Part shown: positions 50,854 through 60,056 of the stretch, piece after piece
Layout: each line of letters opens with the position of its first letter
Numbering within the stretch: the stretch's first letter is position 1
Assembly (NCBI GenBank): GCA_903851035.1
Contig: CAINND010000079.1
Span: 30,353-94,352, forward strand
Direction of reading: 5' to 3'
DNA from: an uncultured Acidobacteriota bacterium
GTDB taxonomy: Bacteria > Acidobacteriota > Terriglobia > Terriglobales > Acidobacteriaceae
Length of the DNA stretch: 64,000 nucleotides
The notes under the pieces: generated by a model
Databases searched by the model: none
Told to the model about the DNA's origin: nothing
The model's input: only the letters and a program-made list of their open reading frames with translations
Made by a program: the position numbers and the translations under genes

Positions 50854-51540
50854 CTAACCCTTCAACTGCGAGAAGATTTCCTGAAACTCGTAAAAGCCCT
50901 TGCGCCCTTTTAGCCACTCGGCGGCCCGCACCGCGCCCTGGGCAAAGCCGCTGCGGTTGTGAGCCATGTGCGTCAGGGTAATCGTATCGGCCCCGGAGAG
51001 CAACTCCACGGTGTGGGTGCCCACCACTTCGCCCTCGCGGATGCTCTCGATGGGCGGCTTCTGCCCGCCGGCCTGCTCAAAGACGCGACCGATGCTGACC
51101 GCAGTGCCGGAGGGCGCATCGAGCTTGTGAACGTGATGCGTCTCCGTGATGCGCGCCTCGTAGCCATAATGCAGGGCCTTGGCGCTTTCACGAAGAATGG
51201 CGAAGAAGAGGTTGACGCCGATGGAGAAGTTCGACGCCCACAGGAAGCCCGTTCCGGCACGCTCCACCATGTTGCGCACGTGCGGCATCTCACTGTACCA
51301 GCCCGTGGTGCCCACCACCATGTTGGCTCCGGCGCGCACGGTGGCCTCAATGTTGGCCATCACCGCTTCGGGTGTAGTGAAATCGATCACGACATCCACG
51401 CCCGCCAGCCGCTGTTTAGTCAGGGCCGTGCCGCGCGGGTTCTCCTGCACCTCGATGATCTCCACCTGATGGCCGCGCGCGGCGGCAGTCTCCTTGACCA
51501 GGGAACCGGTTTTGCCCGCACCCAGCAGTACGATCTTCAT
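50854..51540 (-). CDS. dapB: 4-hydroxy-tetrahydrodipicolinate reductase
   Basis: A 228-residue NAD(P)H-dependent reductase acting on the product of DapA. The nucleotide-binding start is MKIVLLGAGKTGSLVKE (G7-x-G-x-x-G). DFTTPEAV and MVVGTTGW follow. The active-site motif is ETHHVHKLDAPSGTAV, with H135/H136 and K139. It is shorter than the E. coli enzyme (273) but within the range of bacterial family members. The ATG follows GGGAGAGG; a longer frame upstream is not protein-like. Operon order is lysC (37 nt upstream), dapB, dapA (6 nt downstream). Confidence 0.95.
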   Translation of the reverse strand: MKIVLLGAGKTGSLVKETAAARGHQVEIIEVQENPRGTALTKQRLAGVDVVIDFTTPEAVMANIEATVRAGANMVVGTTGWYSEMPHVRNMVERAGTGFLWASNFSIGVNLFFAILRESAKALHYGYEARITETHHVHKLDAPSGTAVSIGRVFEQAGGQKPPIESIREGEVVGTHTVELLSGADTITLTHMAHNRSGFAQGAVRAAEWLKGRKGFYEFQEIFSQLKG

Positions 51541-51577
51541 GGCCTCTCCCTGGCGCCCGTTTGGCGGCCGCCTGCGG

Positions 51578-52951
51578 TTAGTCGAATACTTCCGGGTCCA
51601 CTTCGGTGAAGAACGCGCGATGCAGACGGCGGATCGCCTCCGGCACGTCGTCCTCGTCGATGACAAATGTGATATTGATCTCACTGGCGCCCTGGGAAAT
51701 CATGCGCACGTTGATCTCGCCGAGTGCGGTGAAGACGCGGGCCGCGATCTGCGGCGTCTCTCGAATGTTTTCTCCCACCAGGCAGACGATGGCGTTGCGC
51801 CCGGCGTATTTTACGTCGGCAATCTTTTCCAGGTCGGCGGCAATGGCCGGAATCGCCTCGTTGGAATCCACGGTGAGCGAGACGCTGACCTCGCTGGTGC
51901 TGACCACGTCAATCGAGCAGTGATGCTTGTCAAAGACGTCGAAGATGGCCTTCAGGAATCCGTGCGCGCCCAGCATGCGGGCGGCGACAACGTCCACGAT
52001 GGTGATGCGCTTTTTTGCCGCGATGGCCTTGAAGGTGCTCTTGGAGCGCGGCGCGCGCGCCACAATCAACGTACCTTCGTTTGAAGGGTTCAGCGAGTTC
52101 AAGACGAGCACGGGAATGTTCTTTTGCACCGCCGGCAGCACGGTGGCAGGGTGCAGCACCTTGGCGCCAAAGTAGGCGAGCTCGGCGGCTTCCTCAAAGC
52201 TGATGACGCGAATGCGGCGCGCCTCAGGACAGATGCGCGGATCGGTGGTCATCATGCCGTCCACGTCAGTCCAAATCTCGATGGCTTCGGCGTCCAGTCC
52301 GCTGCCCATGAGCGCGGCGGAAAAGTCCGAGCCGCCACGGCCGATGGTGGTCTGCACGCCGTCATGCGTGGCACCGATGAAGCCGCCCATCACCGGAACC
52401 TTGCCGTCTTCCAGCAGCGGACGGACTAAGTTCTTGGCGCGGTGCTCAATCTCGTCATCCAGCGGAATGGCCCGGCCGTGCTGCGCGTCGGTGATCATCA
52501 CGGTGCGCGCGTCTACCAGAATGGCGGGGATGCCGCGCGCCTTGTAGGCTTCGGTGACGACGCGGCTGTTCAGCCGCTCACCGTAGCTGACGACGTAATC
52601 CGAGCTGCGCGGCGAAAGCTCGCCGACGGCGACGATGCCCTTGAGCAACTCGTCGAGCATGTCGAATTCGCGGTCGAGTTCCGCGCCAAGCACGGCGTAT
52701 TGCTCCGGCGTGACCAGCTCTTTCGCGGTCTTGTGGTGACGCTCGCGCAGGCCGCGCGCCAACTCGAGAGCCTGTTCGCGCTTGCCCTCGCCGGCGGCTT
52801 TGCCAGCGGCGAGCAATGCGTCGGTCACCTTGCTCATGGCGGAGACCACGACGGCCGGACGACGGCTCAAGCGCCCGCGCACAATCTGCGCCGTGCGATC
52901 TATGGCCGCCGCGTCCATCACCGAGGTACCGCCAAACTTCATTACGATCAT
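51578..52951 (-). CDS. lysC: Aspartate kinase
   Basis: A 457-residue enzyme that phosphorylates aspartate, entry point to lysine, threonine and methionine. The kinase domain begins VMKFGGTSVMDAAAIDRTAQ and includes VVVSAMSKVTDALL, GRGGSDFSAALMG and WTDVDGMMTTDPR. The two C-terminal ACT domains (VFDKHHCSIDVVSTSEVSVS; INVRMISQGASEINITFVID) indicate amino-acid feedback control. The length is that of monofunctional LysC (no homoserine dehydrogenase). The ATG follows AAAGG. It comes 11 nt after the SMI1/KNR4-like gene. Confidence 0.96.
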   Translation of the reverse strand: MIVMKFGGTSVMDAAAIDRTAQIVRGRLSRRPAVVVSAMSKVTDALLAAGKAAGEGKREQALELARGLRERHHKTAKELVTPEQYAVLGAELDREFDMLDELLKGIVAVGELSPRSSDYVVSYGERLNSRVVTEAYKARGIPAILVDARTVMITDAQHGRAIPLDDEIEHRAKNLVRPLLEDGKVPVMGGFIGATHDGVQTTIGRGGSDFSAALMGSGLDAEAIEIWTDVDGMMTTDPRICPEARRIRVISFEEAAELAYFGAKVLHPATVLPAVQKNIPVLVLNSLNPSNEGTLIVARAPRSKSTFKAIAAKKRITIVDVVAARMLGAHGFLKAIFDVFDKHHCSIDVVSTSEVSVSLTVDSNEAIPAIAADLEKIADVKYAGRNAIVCLVGENIRETPQIAARVFTALGEINVRMISQGASEINITFVIDEDDVPEAIRRLHRAFFTEVDPEVFD

Positions 52952-52962
52952 CAGAAGAACCT

Positions 52963-53370
52963 TTATTCGGAATCGTAGAGATGTTGTAGAAACGCGTCGA
53001 AGGATTCACCCATCGGCCACGCAACTTTCCATTCCATCCCTATGAAGGGTACTTGAACAACTGGCCAGTTAGCCGCCCTGGTATCAAACCCGTAAGCCTC
53101 ACCACCGCCATCGGAAGCAAAGACTAGTAAGCCTGGTGCTTGTTTTTCGACCTCATACGCCCTGTTCTTTGCAGCGAGCTCTTCGACTGGCCAAAAGGCG
53201 ACGTACGAGGACTCACCGATAAATCCTTCTCCACCGTTGTTCAGCTTTAAGAAATTTCTGTAAGCAATCGGCAACTTTATTCCCAGTTTCTTCTCCACAT
53301 CAAGAAGCGCCGACTCGGTTGCTTCCATTCGGTGTTCTAACGCGTTCAAGTACTGGTCTATGTTGGCCAA
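52963..53370 (-). CDS. SMI1/KNR4-family protein inside the lysine operon
   Basis: A 135-residue protein of the SMI1/KNR4 (SUKH) superfamily, recognised from LGIKLPIAYRNFLKLNNGGE near residue 30, then the SSYVAFWPVEEL strand, VFASDGGGEAYGFDTR and a closing VAWPMGESFDAFLQHLY. Many bacterial members are immunity proteins against nuclease or other toxins; others have unknown housekeeping roles. Here no toxin gene is adjacent. Base composition is clearly lower in G+C than in the surrounding asd and lysC. The spacing is 7 nt from asd and 11 nt to lysC, so it is embedded in the operon. Confidence 0.88.
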   Translation of the reverse strand: MANIDQYLNALEHRMEATESALLDVEKKLGIKLPIAYRNFLKLNNGGEGFIGESSYVAFWPVEELAAKNRAYEVEKQAPGLLVFASDGGGEAYGFDTRAANWPVVQVPFIGMEWKVAWPMGESFDAFLQHLYDSE

Positions 53371-53377
53371 TTGGTTC

Positions 53378-54436
53378 TTACTCCAGATACCCTTTGGCCT
53401 TCAGCAACTCTGCGTTCAGCAGCGCCGCGCCGGCGGCTCCGCGAATGGTGTTGTGCGAGAGCATGGTGAACTTCCAATCCAGCAGTGAGCAGGGACGCAG
53501 GCGGCCGCAGCTTACGGTCATGCCGTGTCCGCGCTCCAGGTCCAGCCGAGGCTGCGGACGGTCCACGCGCTCGTCGTAAAAGATGGGCTCGGCGGGCGAG
53601 AAGGGCAGCTTGAGATCGGCGACCATGCCGCGGTACTCGCGCCAAGCCTTGATGATCTTCTCCGCCGTGGCTTTCTTCTTGAACTTGATGCTGATGCTCT
53701 CGGTGTGACCGTCTTCCACGGCGACGCGGTTGCAGTGCGCGCTGATACCAAAGCTGGCGGGGACGATTTGGCCGCCCTTGAGTTTGCCGAGCAGCTTGCC
53801 GGCTTCCTCTTCCATCTTCTCTTCTTCGTTCTTGATGAAGGGAACGACGTTGCCGAGGATGTCCAGGCTGGCCACGCCCGGGTAGCCCGCGCCGCTGACG
53901 GCCTGCATGGTGACGGCGAAGACCGACTCGATGCCGAAGGCCTTGTCGAGCGGGGCTAGGGCCAGGGCCAGCCCCATGACGCTGCAATTGGAGTTGGTGA
54001 CCATGAAGCCGCCACTCTGTTTGCGCCACGATTGCTGCTCGATGAGCTTGATGTGATCGGCGTTGATCTCAGGAATAACGAGCGGCACCTGCGGGTGCAT
54101 GCGGAAGGCCGAGGAGTTGCTGATGACGGCCGCTCCCGCGCTGGCAAAGGCCGGTTCCATCTCGCGGGCAATGTCACTGTCGAGGGCGGCAAAGATGACT
54201 TTCGGGGCACCGGCTGGCTCGGCTGCGCTGAGCTTCATTTTGGCGATACGCGGCGGGATCGCGGTCTTCATCTTCCACTTGGCGGCTTCGGCGTAAGTCT
54301 TGCCATAGCTGCGCTCGCTGGCCGCAACCCACGCAACCTCAAACCACGGGTGCCGCTCCAATAGTTGGATGAATCGCTGACCCACCATGCCGGTGGCGCC
54401 CAGAATGCCCACGGGAATCTTCGTGCTCTTTGCCAT
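53378..54436 (-). CDS. asd: Aspartate-semialdehyde dehydrogenase (archaeal/fungal-type)
   Basis: A 352-residue NADP-dependent enzyme that makes aspartate semialdehyde from aspartyl phosphate. The N-terminal nucleotide motif is VGILGATGMVGQRF (G-x-x-G-x-x-G). The catalytic Cys151 lies in VTNSNCSVMGLALA. The active-site His/Arg region is HCNRVAVEDGHTESI, and the C-terminus carries LSHNTIRGAAGAALLNAELL, typical of the archaeal/fungal-like form rather than the E. coli type. The frame continues upstream, but ATG 54436 is the natural start of the dehydrogenase fold. First gene of the operon asd - SMI1 - lysC - dapB - dapA. Confidence 0.95.
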   Translation of the reverse strand: MAKSTKIPVGILGATGMVGQRFIQLLERHPWFEVAWVAASERSYGKTYAEAAKWKMKTAIPPRIAKMKLSAAEPAGAPKVIFAALDSDIAREMEPAFASAGAAVISNSSAFRMHPQVPLVIPEINADHIKLIEQQSWRKQSGGFMVTNSNCSVMGLALALAPLDKAFGIESVFAVTMQAVSGAGYPGVASLDILGNVVPFIKNEEEKMEEEAGKLLGKLKGGQIVPASFGISAHCNRVAVEDGHTESISIKFKKKATAEKIIKAWREYRGMVADLKLPFSPAEPIFYDERVDRPQPRLDLERGHGMTVSCGRLRPCSLLDWKFTMLSHNTIRGAAGAALLNAELLKAKGYLE

Positions 54437-54531
54437 CAGGAACGTCTCTTTCTTTGCTGCCGCGCCGTGCCTCAAGAGCAACGCCGCAACTTGCTGGTGA
54501 TTCACTTCTTATATCATTCGCCGCAGGGCGA

Positions 54532-55131
54532 TTACTCTTCAGCGGGAGCTTTTTGTACGTCCACCACCCATGCAACGGCCAGGGCGCAGGGCAAGACGTC
54601 CGGCTCCTTCTCCACCACATTGGCGGAAGGCGACCAGTAGATATTGAGGCGAACGCGGCTGAACGGACGGTAGGGAGCCAGGGCCTTCTTCGCATCCGGC
54701 AGCACAAAGTAGAAGAGCTCACCATGCGAGGGCGCTATCTCCATCAGCGGGCCTGCATCTTCGGCGGCGGTGCTCACGATGTGCTGATCTTCTGCCTTCA
54801 GCAGATGCACTGGACCACCTTCGGCGCGCAACTTCCAGCCACGCTTTTCCAGTATCTCCACCCGCCAGCCGAACTCCGGCTGCTTTGGCAATTTGATCGC
54901 ACGGTCAGAGTTATTCGTCACCTGCATCACGAATTCACGCGCGGGCGGCGCGACCGTGCGGCTGGAGGGAACAATGTTGGCCGTTGTCAGTTGGCAGACG
55001 GCACTGACGCGGCGTGCGGCGCTACGCGCATTGGCCTGCGCAAGGTGATTCGCAGGCCCATTCGCCCCCCCCTGTGCACCAAGGGGCAACGCGCACAGCA
55101 GGATGGACGACAACAGCAGGGAAGTCTTCAT
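54532..55131 (-). CDS. Secreted protein of unknown function
   Basis: A 199-residue protein starting at ATG 55131 with signal peptide MKTSLLLSSILLCALPLGAQ. The mature chain contains a beta-rich Ig-like segment: FVMQVTNNSDRAIKLPKQPE, EFGWRVEILEKRGWKL, and RPFSRVRLNIYWSPSANVVE. A single Cys occurs at each end. It resembles small periplasmic beta-sandwich proteins, but I do not recognise a family. It lies 95 nt upstream of asd on the same strand and is separated from it by a non-coding gap, so it may have its own promoter. It is divergent from the GT39-like gene at 55248. Confidence 0.75.
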   Translation of the reverse strand: MKTSLLLSSILLCALPLGAQGGANGPANHLAQANARSAARRVSAVCQLTTANIVPSSRTVAPPAREFVMQVTNNSDRAIKLPKQPEFGWRVEILEKRGWKLRAEGGPVHLLKAEDQHIVSTAAEDAGPLMEIAPSHGELFYFVLPDAKKALAPYRPFSRVRLNIYWSPSANVVEKEPDVLPCALAVAWVVDVQKAPAEE

Positions 55132-55247
55132 TCTCAGTATTTTACCGGAATCGGGGCCACAGGGGAGCACTTGCTGCCCGCGCCGGGCATCCTTTATGGT
55201 GACTAGGTCAACTCCTGTCACTTCCCGGGAAGCGAGTCTCGATCGAA

Positions 55248-57053
55248 ATGAGCGCCACCGCCAACGCCATCCGTCCTGCCAGCCGCGTGCTGGTTGTGCT
55301 GTTGCTGGTCCTGTTTGTGGCGCAGTGTGCGTGGTTCATCGGCACGCAGTCGTTTACCAACGACGAGCCGGAGCACATTGTGGCCGGCCTGGAGGCCTGG
55401 CGCTACGGCGAATTCAAGCAGTGGCATGACCAGCCACCGCTGGCACGACTGCTGTTTGCGCTGCCGCTGCTGAGTTCGCACTGGAGTTACCGCTACACGG
55501 AGGTGCAGGTGCGCCCGGTGACGCCGGATGCCAGCACATGGCTGTGGCGCACGCGCCCGGTCTGCGTGCTCTTCGGCATTGCTCTGCTGCTGCTGTTGTG
55601 GGATACGGCGCGGCGGCTTTTCTCTGAGACGACGGCCAATTATGTACTGGCCTTCGGCGTGCTGTCGCCCGACCTGATTGCCCACTATTCGCTGGCCAAC
55701 ATTGACGGACTGGGCTGCCTTTGCGTCTTTGCCGTTGCGCTGCAGTGGATGCGCTACTGGCGCACGCCCACTCGCGGACATGCCGTGCTGCTGGGCGTAC
55801 TGGTGGGTTGCCTGCTGCTGGCCAAGTTCAATAGTCCTCCGCTGGTGGCGCTGCTGCTGGCGCTGGTGCTTATGGCCGGGCCGGAGGGAGTCCGCTGGCA
55901 TCCCCGGGAATGGCGGTTTCGGCGCGCAGGAGCCGTTCTGCTGGTGGCATGCCTGGCGGTGTGGGCCGGATACTTCTTCCATGTCTCCCGGGTGACGTTT
56001 GCCGATGAAAAGGTGAGCCTTTTCTTTGCGGGATACACCAAGCTTTTGCAGTATGAGATGCCGACCTTGAAGACGCCGATCACGATCTTCATCCCCGCCT
56101 GCGAGTGGCTGACCGGGCTGGGAATGGTGGTGGCGCACAACATGGAAGGTCATCGCAGCTTCTTCCTGGGGCAATATTCCACCACCGGGTGGAAGCTATA
56201 CTTCCCGGTGGCGATGCTGCTGAAGTGGCCGCTGATCATCCTGCTGATGGGTGTGGCCGGCACGGTGCGAATCATTCGGCGCTGCGATGCCACGTCACGG
56301 GACCTGCTGCTACTGAGCCTCTTCCCGGCCGTCTATTTGCTCTTCGCGCTGAACGCGCACATCAACATCGGTGTGCGACATGTGTTGCCGCTGTATCCGT
56401 TCCTGCTTCTCTATGTGGGTGCGTTTATCGAGTGGGTACGGAACTCGCGCCTGGGTTGGGGACGCCCTGCGGCGGTTTTGCTCCTGCTGCTGGGGTTGCA
56501 GGCGGTGGACATAGCGCGCTACGCGCCGGACTACCTCTCCTACTTCACGGTTCTGGTGCGGCCAACCGAGACATGGAAGCTGCTCAGCATCAGCAATACC
56601 GACTGGGGACAGGGGCTGGTTGCGCTACGTCACTTTCAGGACGAGCACCCGTCGGAGCCCATTCACCTTGCCTACGTCGGCGAGGTGGATCCGGCGTTCT
56701 ACGGCATCAGCTACACACAGTTGGGAGAGCAGGATCACCCCACGGGTCTGGTCGTGGTCAGCGCCACGCATCTTTCCGGAGAGCTGCTGAAGGATCACCA
56801 CGCCTACCGCTGGCTGCTGCAATATCCCCTGAAGACCGTGCTCGATCACTCGCTGTACGTCTTTGAGGTGCCGCCGAACGCCGTGGCGCCGGGAGTGGCT
56901 GTGGCCTCCACCGGGGCGGCGGTGGTTGCGCCGCCGACTGTACTGCCAAAGTCCACAGCCCCGCTCTGCGATGCCCACATGCCGCTCTGCCATCTCGATA
57001 ATCCCGAGGCCGACCATGGCGATGGCTGGAGGGTTGAATACGCATGGCCATGA
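55248..57053 (+). CDS. GT39/ArnT-like membrane glycosyltransferase (GT-C)
   Basis: A 601-residue polytopic inner-membrane protein. After membrane segment 1 (LVVLLLVLFVAQCAWFIGT) comes the GT-C acidic motif FTNDEPEHIVAGLEAWRYGE and WHDQPPLARLLFALPLL, the pattern of dolichyl/polyprenyl-phosphate-mannose protein mannosyltransferases and ArnT-like lipid A enzymes. About ten helices follow, including YFFHVSRVTFADEKVSLFFA. A periplasmic C-terminal domain starts near residue 440 (WKLLSISNTDWGQGLVALRH, a motif seen in this family). Substrate unknown. It stands alone, converging with the membrane protein gene at 57079. Confidence 0.85.
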   Translation: MSATANAIRPASRVLVVLLLVLFVAQCAWFIGTQSFTNDEPEHIVAGLEAWRYGEFKQWHDQPPLARLLFALPLLSSHWSYRYTEVQVRPVTPDASTWLWRTRPVCVLFGIALLLLLWDTARRLFSETTANYVLAFGVLSPDLIAHYSLANIDGLGCLCVFAVALQWMRYWRTPTRGHAVLLGVLVGCLLLAKFNSPPLVALLLALVLMAGPEGVRWHPREWRFRRAGAVLLVACLAVWAGYFFHVSRVTFADEKVSLFFAGYTKLLQYEMPTLKTPITIFIPACEWLTGLGMVVAHNMEGHRSFFLGQYSTTGWKLYFPVAMLLKWPLIILLMGVAGTVRIIRRCDATSRDLLLLSLFPAVYLLFALNAHINIGVRHVLPLYPFLLLYVGAFIEWVRNSRLGWGRPAAVLLLLLGLQAVDIARYAPDYLSYFTVLVRPTETWKLLSISNTDWGQGLVALRHFQDEHPSEPIHLAYVGEVDPAFYGISYTQLGEQDHPTGLVVVSATHLSGELLKDHHAYRWLLQYPLKTVLDHSLYVFEVPPNAVAPGVAVASTGAAVVAPPTVLPKSTAPLCDAHMPLCHLDNPEADHGDGWRVEYAWP

Positions 57054-57078
57054 TGCTGGTGGCGGACGTTCCCTTGTA

Positions 57079-58614
57079 TTAGTCGATCCGGCAGACCGCC
57101 AGTTTTCCGTTGTGATAGGGGCAGGGCAACGCAATAGGATTTTCCACGATGGCCCAGTCCACGCCGAATTGTGCTTTCAGGGTGCGCAGATCCTGGGCCG
57201 TAACGTGCTGCCAACCGCCGCGTACCGCCTTTTGCGCCGCTACCTCGCGCTGCCAGCGCTCGGCCAAAACGGGAGAAGTCAGCACCATGCCGGAATCCTT
57301 GAACTGGTCGGCCAACGCGCTGCGCTGGGCAATGGCGCGGAAGCCCTGTCCGTCTTCGCCGTCCTCATGCAGATACTCAGCACCCAGGGCAAAATAAGCA
57401 TCTTGTGGAGTGTTCGTCCGTACCCATTCAAAGGTCTGCACCCAGGGGTTGGAGGCGCGCAGTCCGGGCAGCTCCAGGTGCGGCGTGGCGGGATAGAGTG
57501 CGCGTTGCGCGAGAAACATTCCCAAGGCGACAGGGATGAAGGCGACGGCCCAGCGCCAGGGCTTGCGCTGCAACAACCTCTCCCCCAGAAAACAACCACC
57601 CAGCAGGATTGACACCACATAGTGCAGATGAAGGTAGCGCATGGGTTCGGTGGGGCGTAAGCGCTCCAGCGCCGGTGGCAGCATGACGGCCATGGCCACG
57701 GCTAACTGAAAAGTGGAATAAATGGCCGTCCGTGTGGCCAGACGCTGGATGTTGACGCTCCCCGGACGCTCCTGACGAGCCAAGTGACTGTACCAGAGCA
57801 GCAGCCCAATGGGAGCAATCACTCCCAGCCACTCGTACCAAGTCCATTCCGCAAGCGAGCAGTAATGATGCATGGAGATGGCGTTGTGCAGTGCCGCAGG
57901 CGTGGGGATGGAGTGCAACAGCCATCCGAAGGGGAGCAACAACAAAGCCATGCCGCGCAGTCCGCTTGTGGGCTTCCTCCAGGGCACTGTCAGGAAGAAA
58001 CAAAGGGAGATTCCGAAGGCGGCGATGACGGGATGCACGGGAATGGTCAGAAGCAGGAAGGCTGCGGCCCAACCCAACCGGCGCCGCAATACGAAATCCA
58101 CGGCAAACAGAACCAGCGCCGAGGCAATGGTGCGCGGAACAAGGTTCTGATCCACGATGTAGAGGCCCGTGGCAGTGATGGGGAGGGTAAAGAACAATGC
58201 CACCAGCGTGACGCCGCTCCAGCGTGCGCACTCCTGGGCGAAGCAACTGCATGCAATGCGGTAACAGGCCGCCAGGAAGGCGAAAATCGTCAACAGGTGC
58301 AGGCCGAAGAGCAATGGTTCCAGTGGAATATGGGTGGCGCGTACGATGCCGGCGATGCACTTGTCGTATTCCGTCGCCTGTAGTTTTACGGTGAGGAATG
58401 AAGAATCCGCATGAAACAACGAGGGAGTCAGATTGTGTTCAATGGCGGCCATGTAGATTCCACCATCTTCGGCCGCGGGATGATAGCCCGCGACCAGCAG
58501 CCCCGCCAGGGAGAGCGCGGCGAGCAGCAAACAGGTGCGGAGAATTGGCAGGCGCGCATCTTCGGCGACCGTGGGATGGCTGGCCATAGTCAGAGGCTCT
58601 AGGTAACGGGACAC
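57079..58614 (-). CDS. Polytopic membrane protein, GT-C-like, unknown
   Basis: An up to 511-residue membrane protein with about eleven hydrophobic segments (LLLAALSLAGLLVAGYHPAA, LTIFAFLAACYRIA, VTLVALFFTLPITATGLYIV). The luminal loop begins ...AEDGGIYMAAIEHNLTPSLF with Asp/Glu residues early in the first loop, as in GT-C transferases. The soluble C-terminal region includes WVQTFEWVRTNTPQDAYFAL and DWAIVENPIALPCPYHNGKL. A TACAAT box at 58624-58629 precedes the gene. The start is GTG 58614 or ATG 58587. No confirmed function. Confidence 0.75.
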   Translation of the reverse strand: MSRYLEPLTMASHPTVAEDARLPILRTCLLLAALSLAGLLVAGYHPAAEDGGIYMAAIEHNLTPSLFHADSSFLTVKLQATEYDKCIAGIVRATHIPLEPLLFGLHLLTIFAFLAACYRIACSCFAQECARWSGVTLVALFFTLPITATGLYIVDQNLVPRTIASALVLFAVDFVLRRRLGWAAAFLLLTIPVHPVIAAFGISLCFFLTVPWRKPTSGLRGMALLLLPFGWLLHSIPTPAALHNAISMHHYCSLAEWTWYEWLGVIAPIGLLLWYSHLARQERPGSVNIQRLATRTAIYSTFQLAVAMAVMLPPALERLRPTEPMRYLHLHYVVSILLGGCFLGERLLQRKPWRWAVAFIPVALGMFLAQRALYPATPHLELPGLRASNPWVQTFEWVRTNTPQDAYFALGAEYLHEDGEDGQGFRAIAQRSALADQFKDSGMVLTSPVLAERWQREVAAQKAVRGGWQHVTAQDLRTLKAQFGVDWAIVENPIALPCPYHNGKLAVCRID

Positions 58615-58699
58615 AACCTCACGATTGTATCCTGCCGCTCAGGAAATACGGCAGAGCCATGCGCATGAAAGCAGAGGGCCACTCATGACGGAAGCCGGA

Positions 58700-59470
58700 T
58701 TATTTCGGCTGCCGCAGGACCTCGGTGTTGGTATCTGGGATGGAGACGCGCACCAGCATCTGCTTTTCGTCGAGCCACAGGTGCCAGGTAGGGCCCTCGG
58801 TTTCCATGGTGAAGTGGCGCAGGCGCTGCGGACGGCCGTTGAAGGGCAACTCCTCGTAGCCTTTGAATTCGATATATACCTGCGAGGAATAACGCTGGCG
58901 CGGCACCAGCACGGGCACGCGCTGGCGAATCAGATCGCAGCCCTCGCCCTTGGGACGCTGCTGGCAACTGGTGGCCAGGTAGCGCCACAGCAATACCTCG
59001 CGCGTCACAAAAAAGTAGTCGTCCAGCACAAAGGTTGCGCGGGTTAGAAAGAAAGACTGCTCGGAGCTCTTACCATCCGGCCCCTGCAAGTACAGCATCA
59101 GCACCTGGTCGCCGGGCTCCACGCTGGCGGAGGACTTCTCCGGAGCCGTCTGCTTCCAATCGTAGCGGGAGAGGGTGCCATCGGGCAGCAGCGTCAGTTC
59201 GCTGCTCTGCTCAAAGCGCGAGCCGCCCTCGTTATGCATCTGCGAGGAGGTTGTGCTGGAATCCGGATACTGCCGGATGACGAATGTCTCGGTGGCAACT
59301 CGCTGTCCGCCCAAAAAGATGCCGAATGTGCCTTCGTCCACCACGGTGGCCTGTTTGTTCGACCTGTTCTTTTCCGCGGAGACGGCCGTGGCCATCATCA
59401 GGAGAGCAATCATGATGACGACGTGGAAGCGGCGTGACGTTATTGCTCGAAGCTTGCGATGAATCGTCAT
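58700..59470 (-). CDS. Secreted protein of unknown function (DUF3108/DUF6134-like)
   Basis: A 256-residue exported protein. The signal peptide is basic at the start (RKLRAITSRRFHVV) with the core IMIALLMMATAVSA. The mature part is beta-rich: GTFGIFLGGQRVATETFVIR, SRFEQSSELTLLPDGTLSRY, then YRYLATS-type segments, RQRVPVLVPRQRYSSQVYIE and TMETEGPTWHLWLDEKQMLV. The overall pattern resembles beta-barrel-like periplasmic proteins of the DUF3108/DUF6134 type, which are common in this phylum; that is a similarity by eye. It lies 24 nt downstream of aroK on the same strand and may share its transcript. Confidence 0.7.
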   Translation of the reverse strand: MTIHRKLRAITSRRFHVVIMIALLMMATAVSAEKNRSNKQATVVDEGTFGIFLGGQRVATETFVIRQYPDSSTTSSQMHNEGGSRFEQSSELTLLPDGTLSRYDWKQTAPEKSSASVEPGDQVLMLYLQGPDGKSSEQSFFLTRATFVLDDYFFVTREVLLWRYLATSCQQRPKGEGCDLIRQRVPVLVPRQRYSSQVYIEFKGYEELPFNGRPQRLRHFTMETEGPTWHLWLDEKQMLVRVSIPDTNTEVLRQPK

Positions 59471-59493
59471 AAGGCAACCCCGTTGTTTTCCCG

Positions 59494-60048
59494 CTAAAGT
59501 GTAGCGCGGTGCTGGTGCCGGGCGCCAAGCTCTTCCGCCAGCCGAACCAAGCTGGTCAGCAGGCTGTGCGGGTCATGCTCCGCGCTGGAAAAGATGTGGT
59601 CGGCCTGCAGATAGACCGGCCGCCGCAGTTCGTAGAGCTGCCGCAAAGCATCTAGGTCGCGCGCCAGCGGACGCTGCTCTCCGGTGTGGCGCACGCGGGA
59701 GAGCACCACTTCCCAGGGCGCGTCGAGGAAGATGGTCACGCCGCCGTGCTGGCGGAGCAGCTCGCGGTTGGCCGGCTGTAGAAAAGCTCCGCCGCCCAGG
59801 GCCAGCACGGATGGCCGCCGCATCCGCGGCAGCAGTTGATCCATGGTGTGATGTTCAATGGCGCGGAAGCCGCTCTCGCCGTAACTTTCAAATAGCTCGG
59901 GAATTTCCCCGTGCACGCGTTCAATCTCCACGTCGAGATCGTGGAAAGGGCAGTGCAGCCGCATGGCCAGCAGGCGGCCCACGGTGGATTTTCCGGCGCC
60001 CATGAAGCCGATCAGCACCAGCAGCGGAGTGTGCGCGGTGTGTTCCAT
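59494..60048 (-). CDS. aroK: Shikimate kinase
   Basis: A 184-residue enzyme that phosphorylates shikimate in the aromatic amino-acid pathway. Walker A is LIGFMGAGKSTVGRLLA (K20). The shikimate-binding DLDVEIE follows (Asp of FHDLD), then ELFESYGESGFRAIEHHT (R/E of the family), ALGGGAFLQPANR (GGG motif) and the lid arginine in RPLARD. ATG 60048 has a TACAAT box at 60057-60062 and no ribosome binding site, so its mRNA is probably leaderless or nearly so. The upstream longer frame is rejected because it lies across the promoter. Neighbouring genes are not aromatic-pathway genes. Confidence 0.93.
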   Translation of the reverse strand: MEHTAHTPLLVLIGFMGAGKSTVGRLLAMRLHCPFHDLDVEIERVHGEIPELFESYGESGFRAIEHHTMDQLLPRMRRPSVLALGGGAFLQPANRELLRQHGGVTIFLDAPWEVVLSRVRHTGEQRPLARDLDALRQLYELRRPVYLQADHIFSSAEHDPHSLLTSLVRLAEELGARHQHRATL

Positions 60049-60056
60049 TGGGGGCG

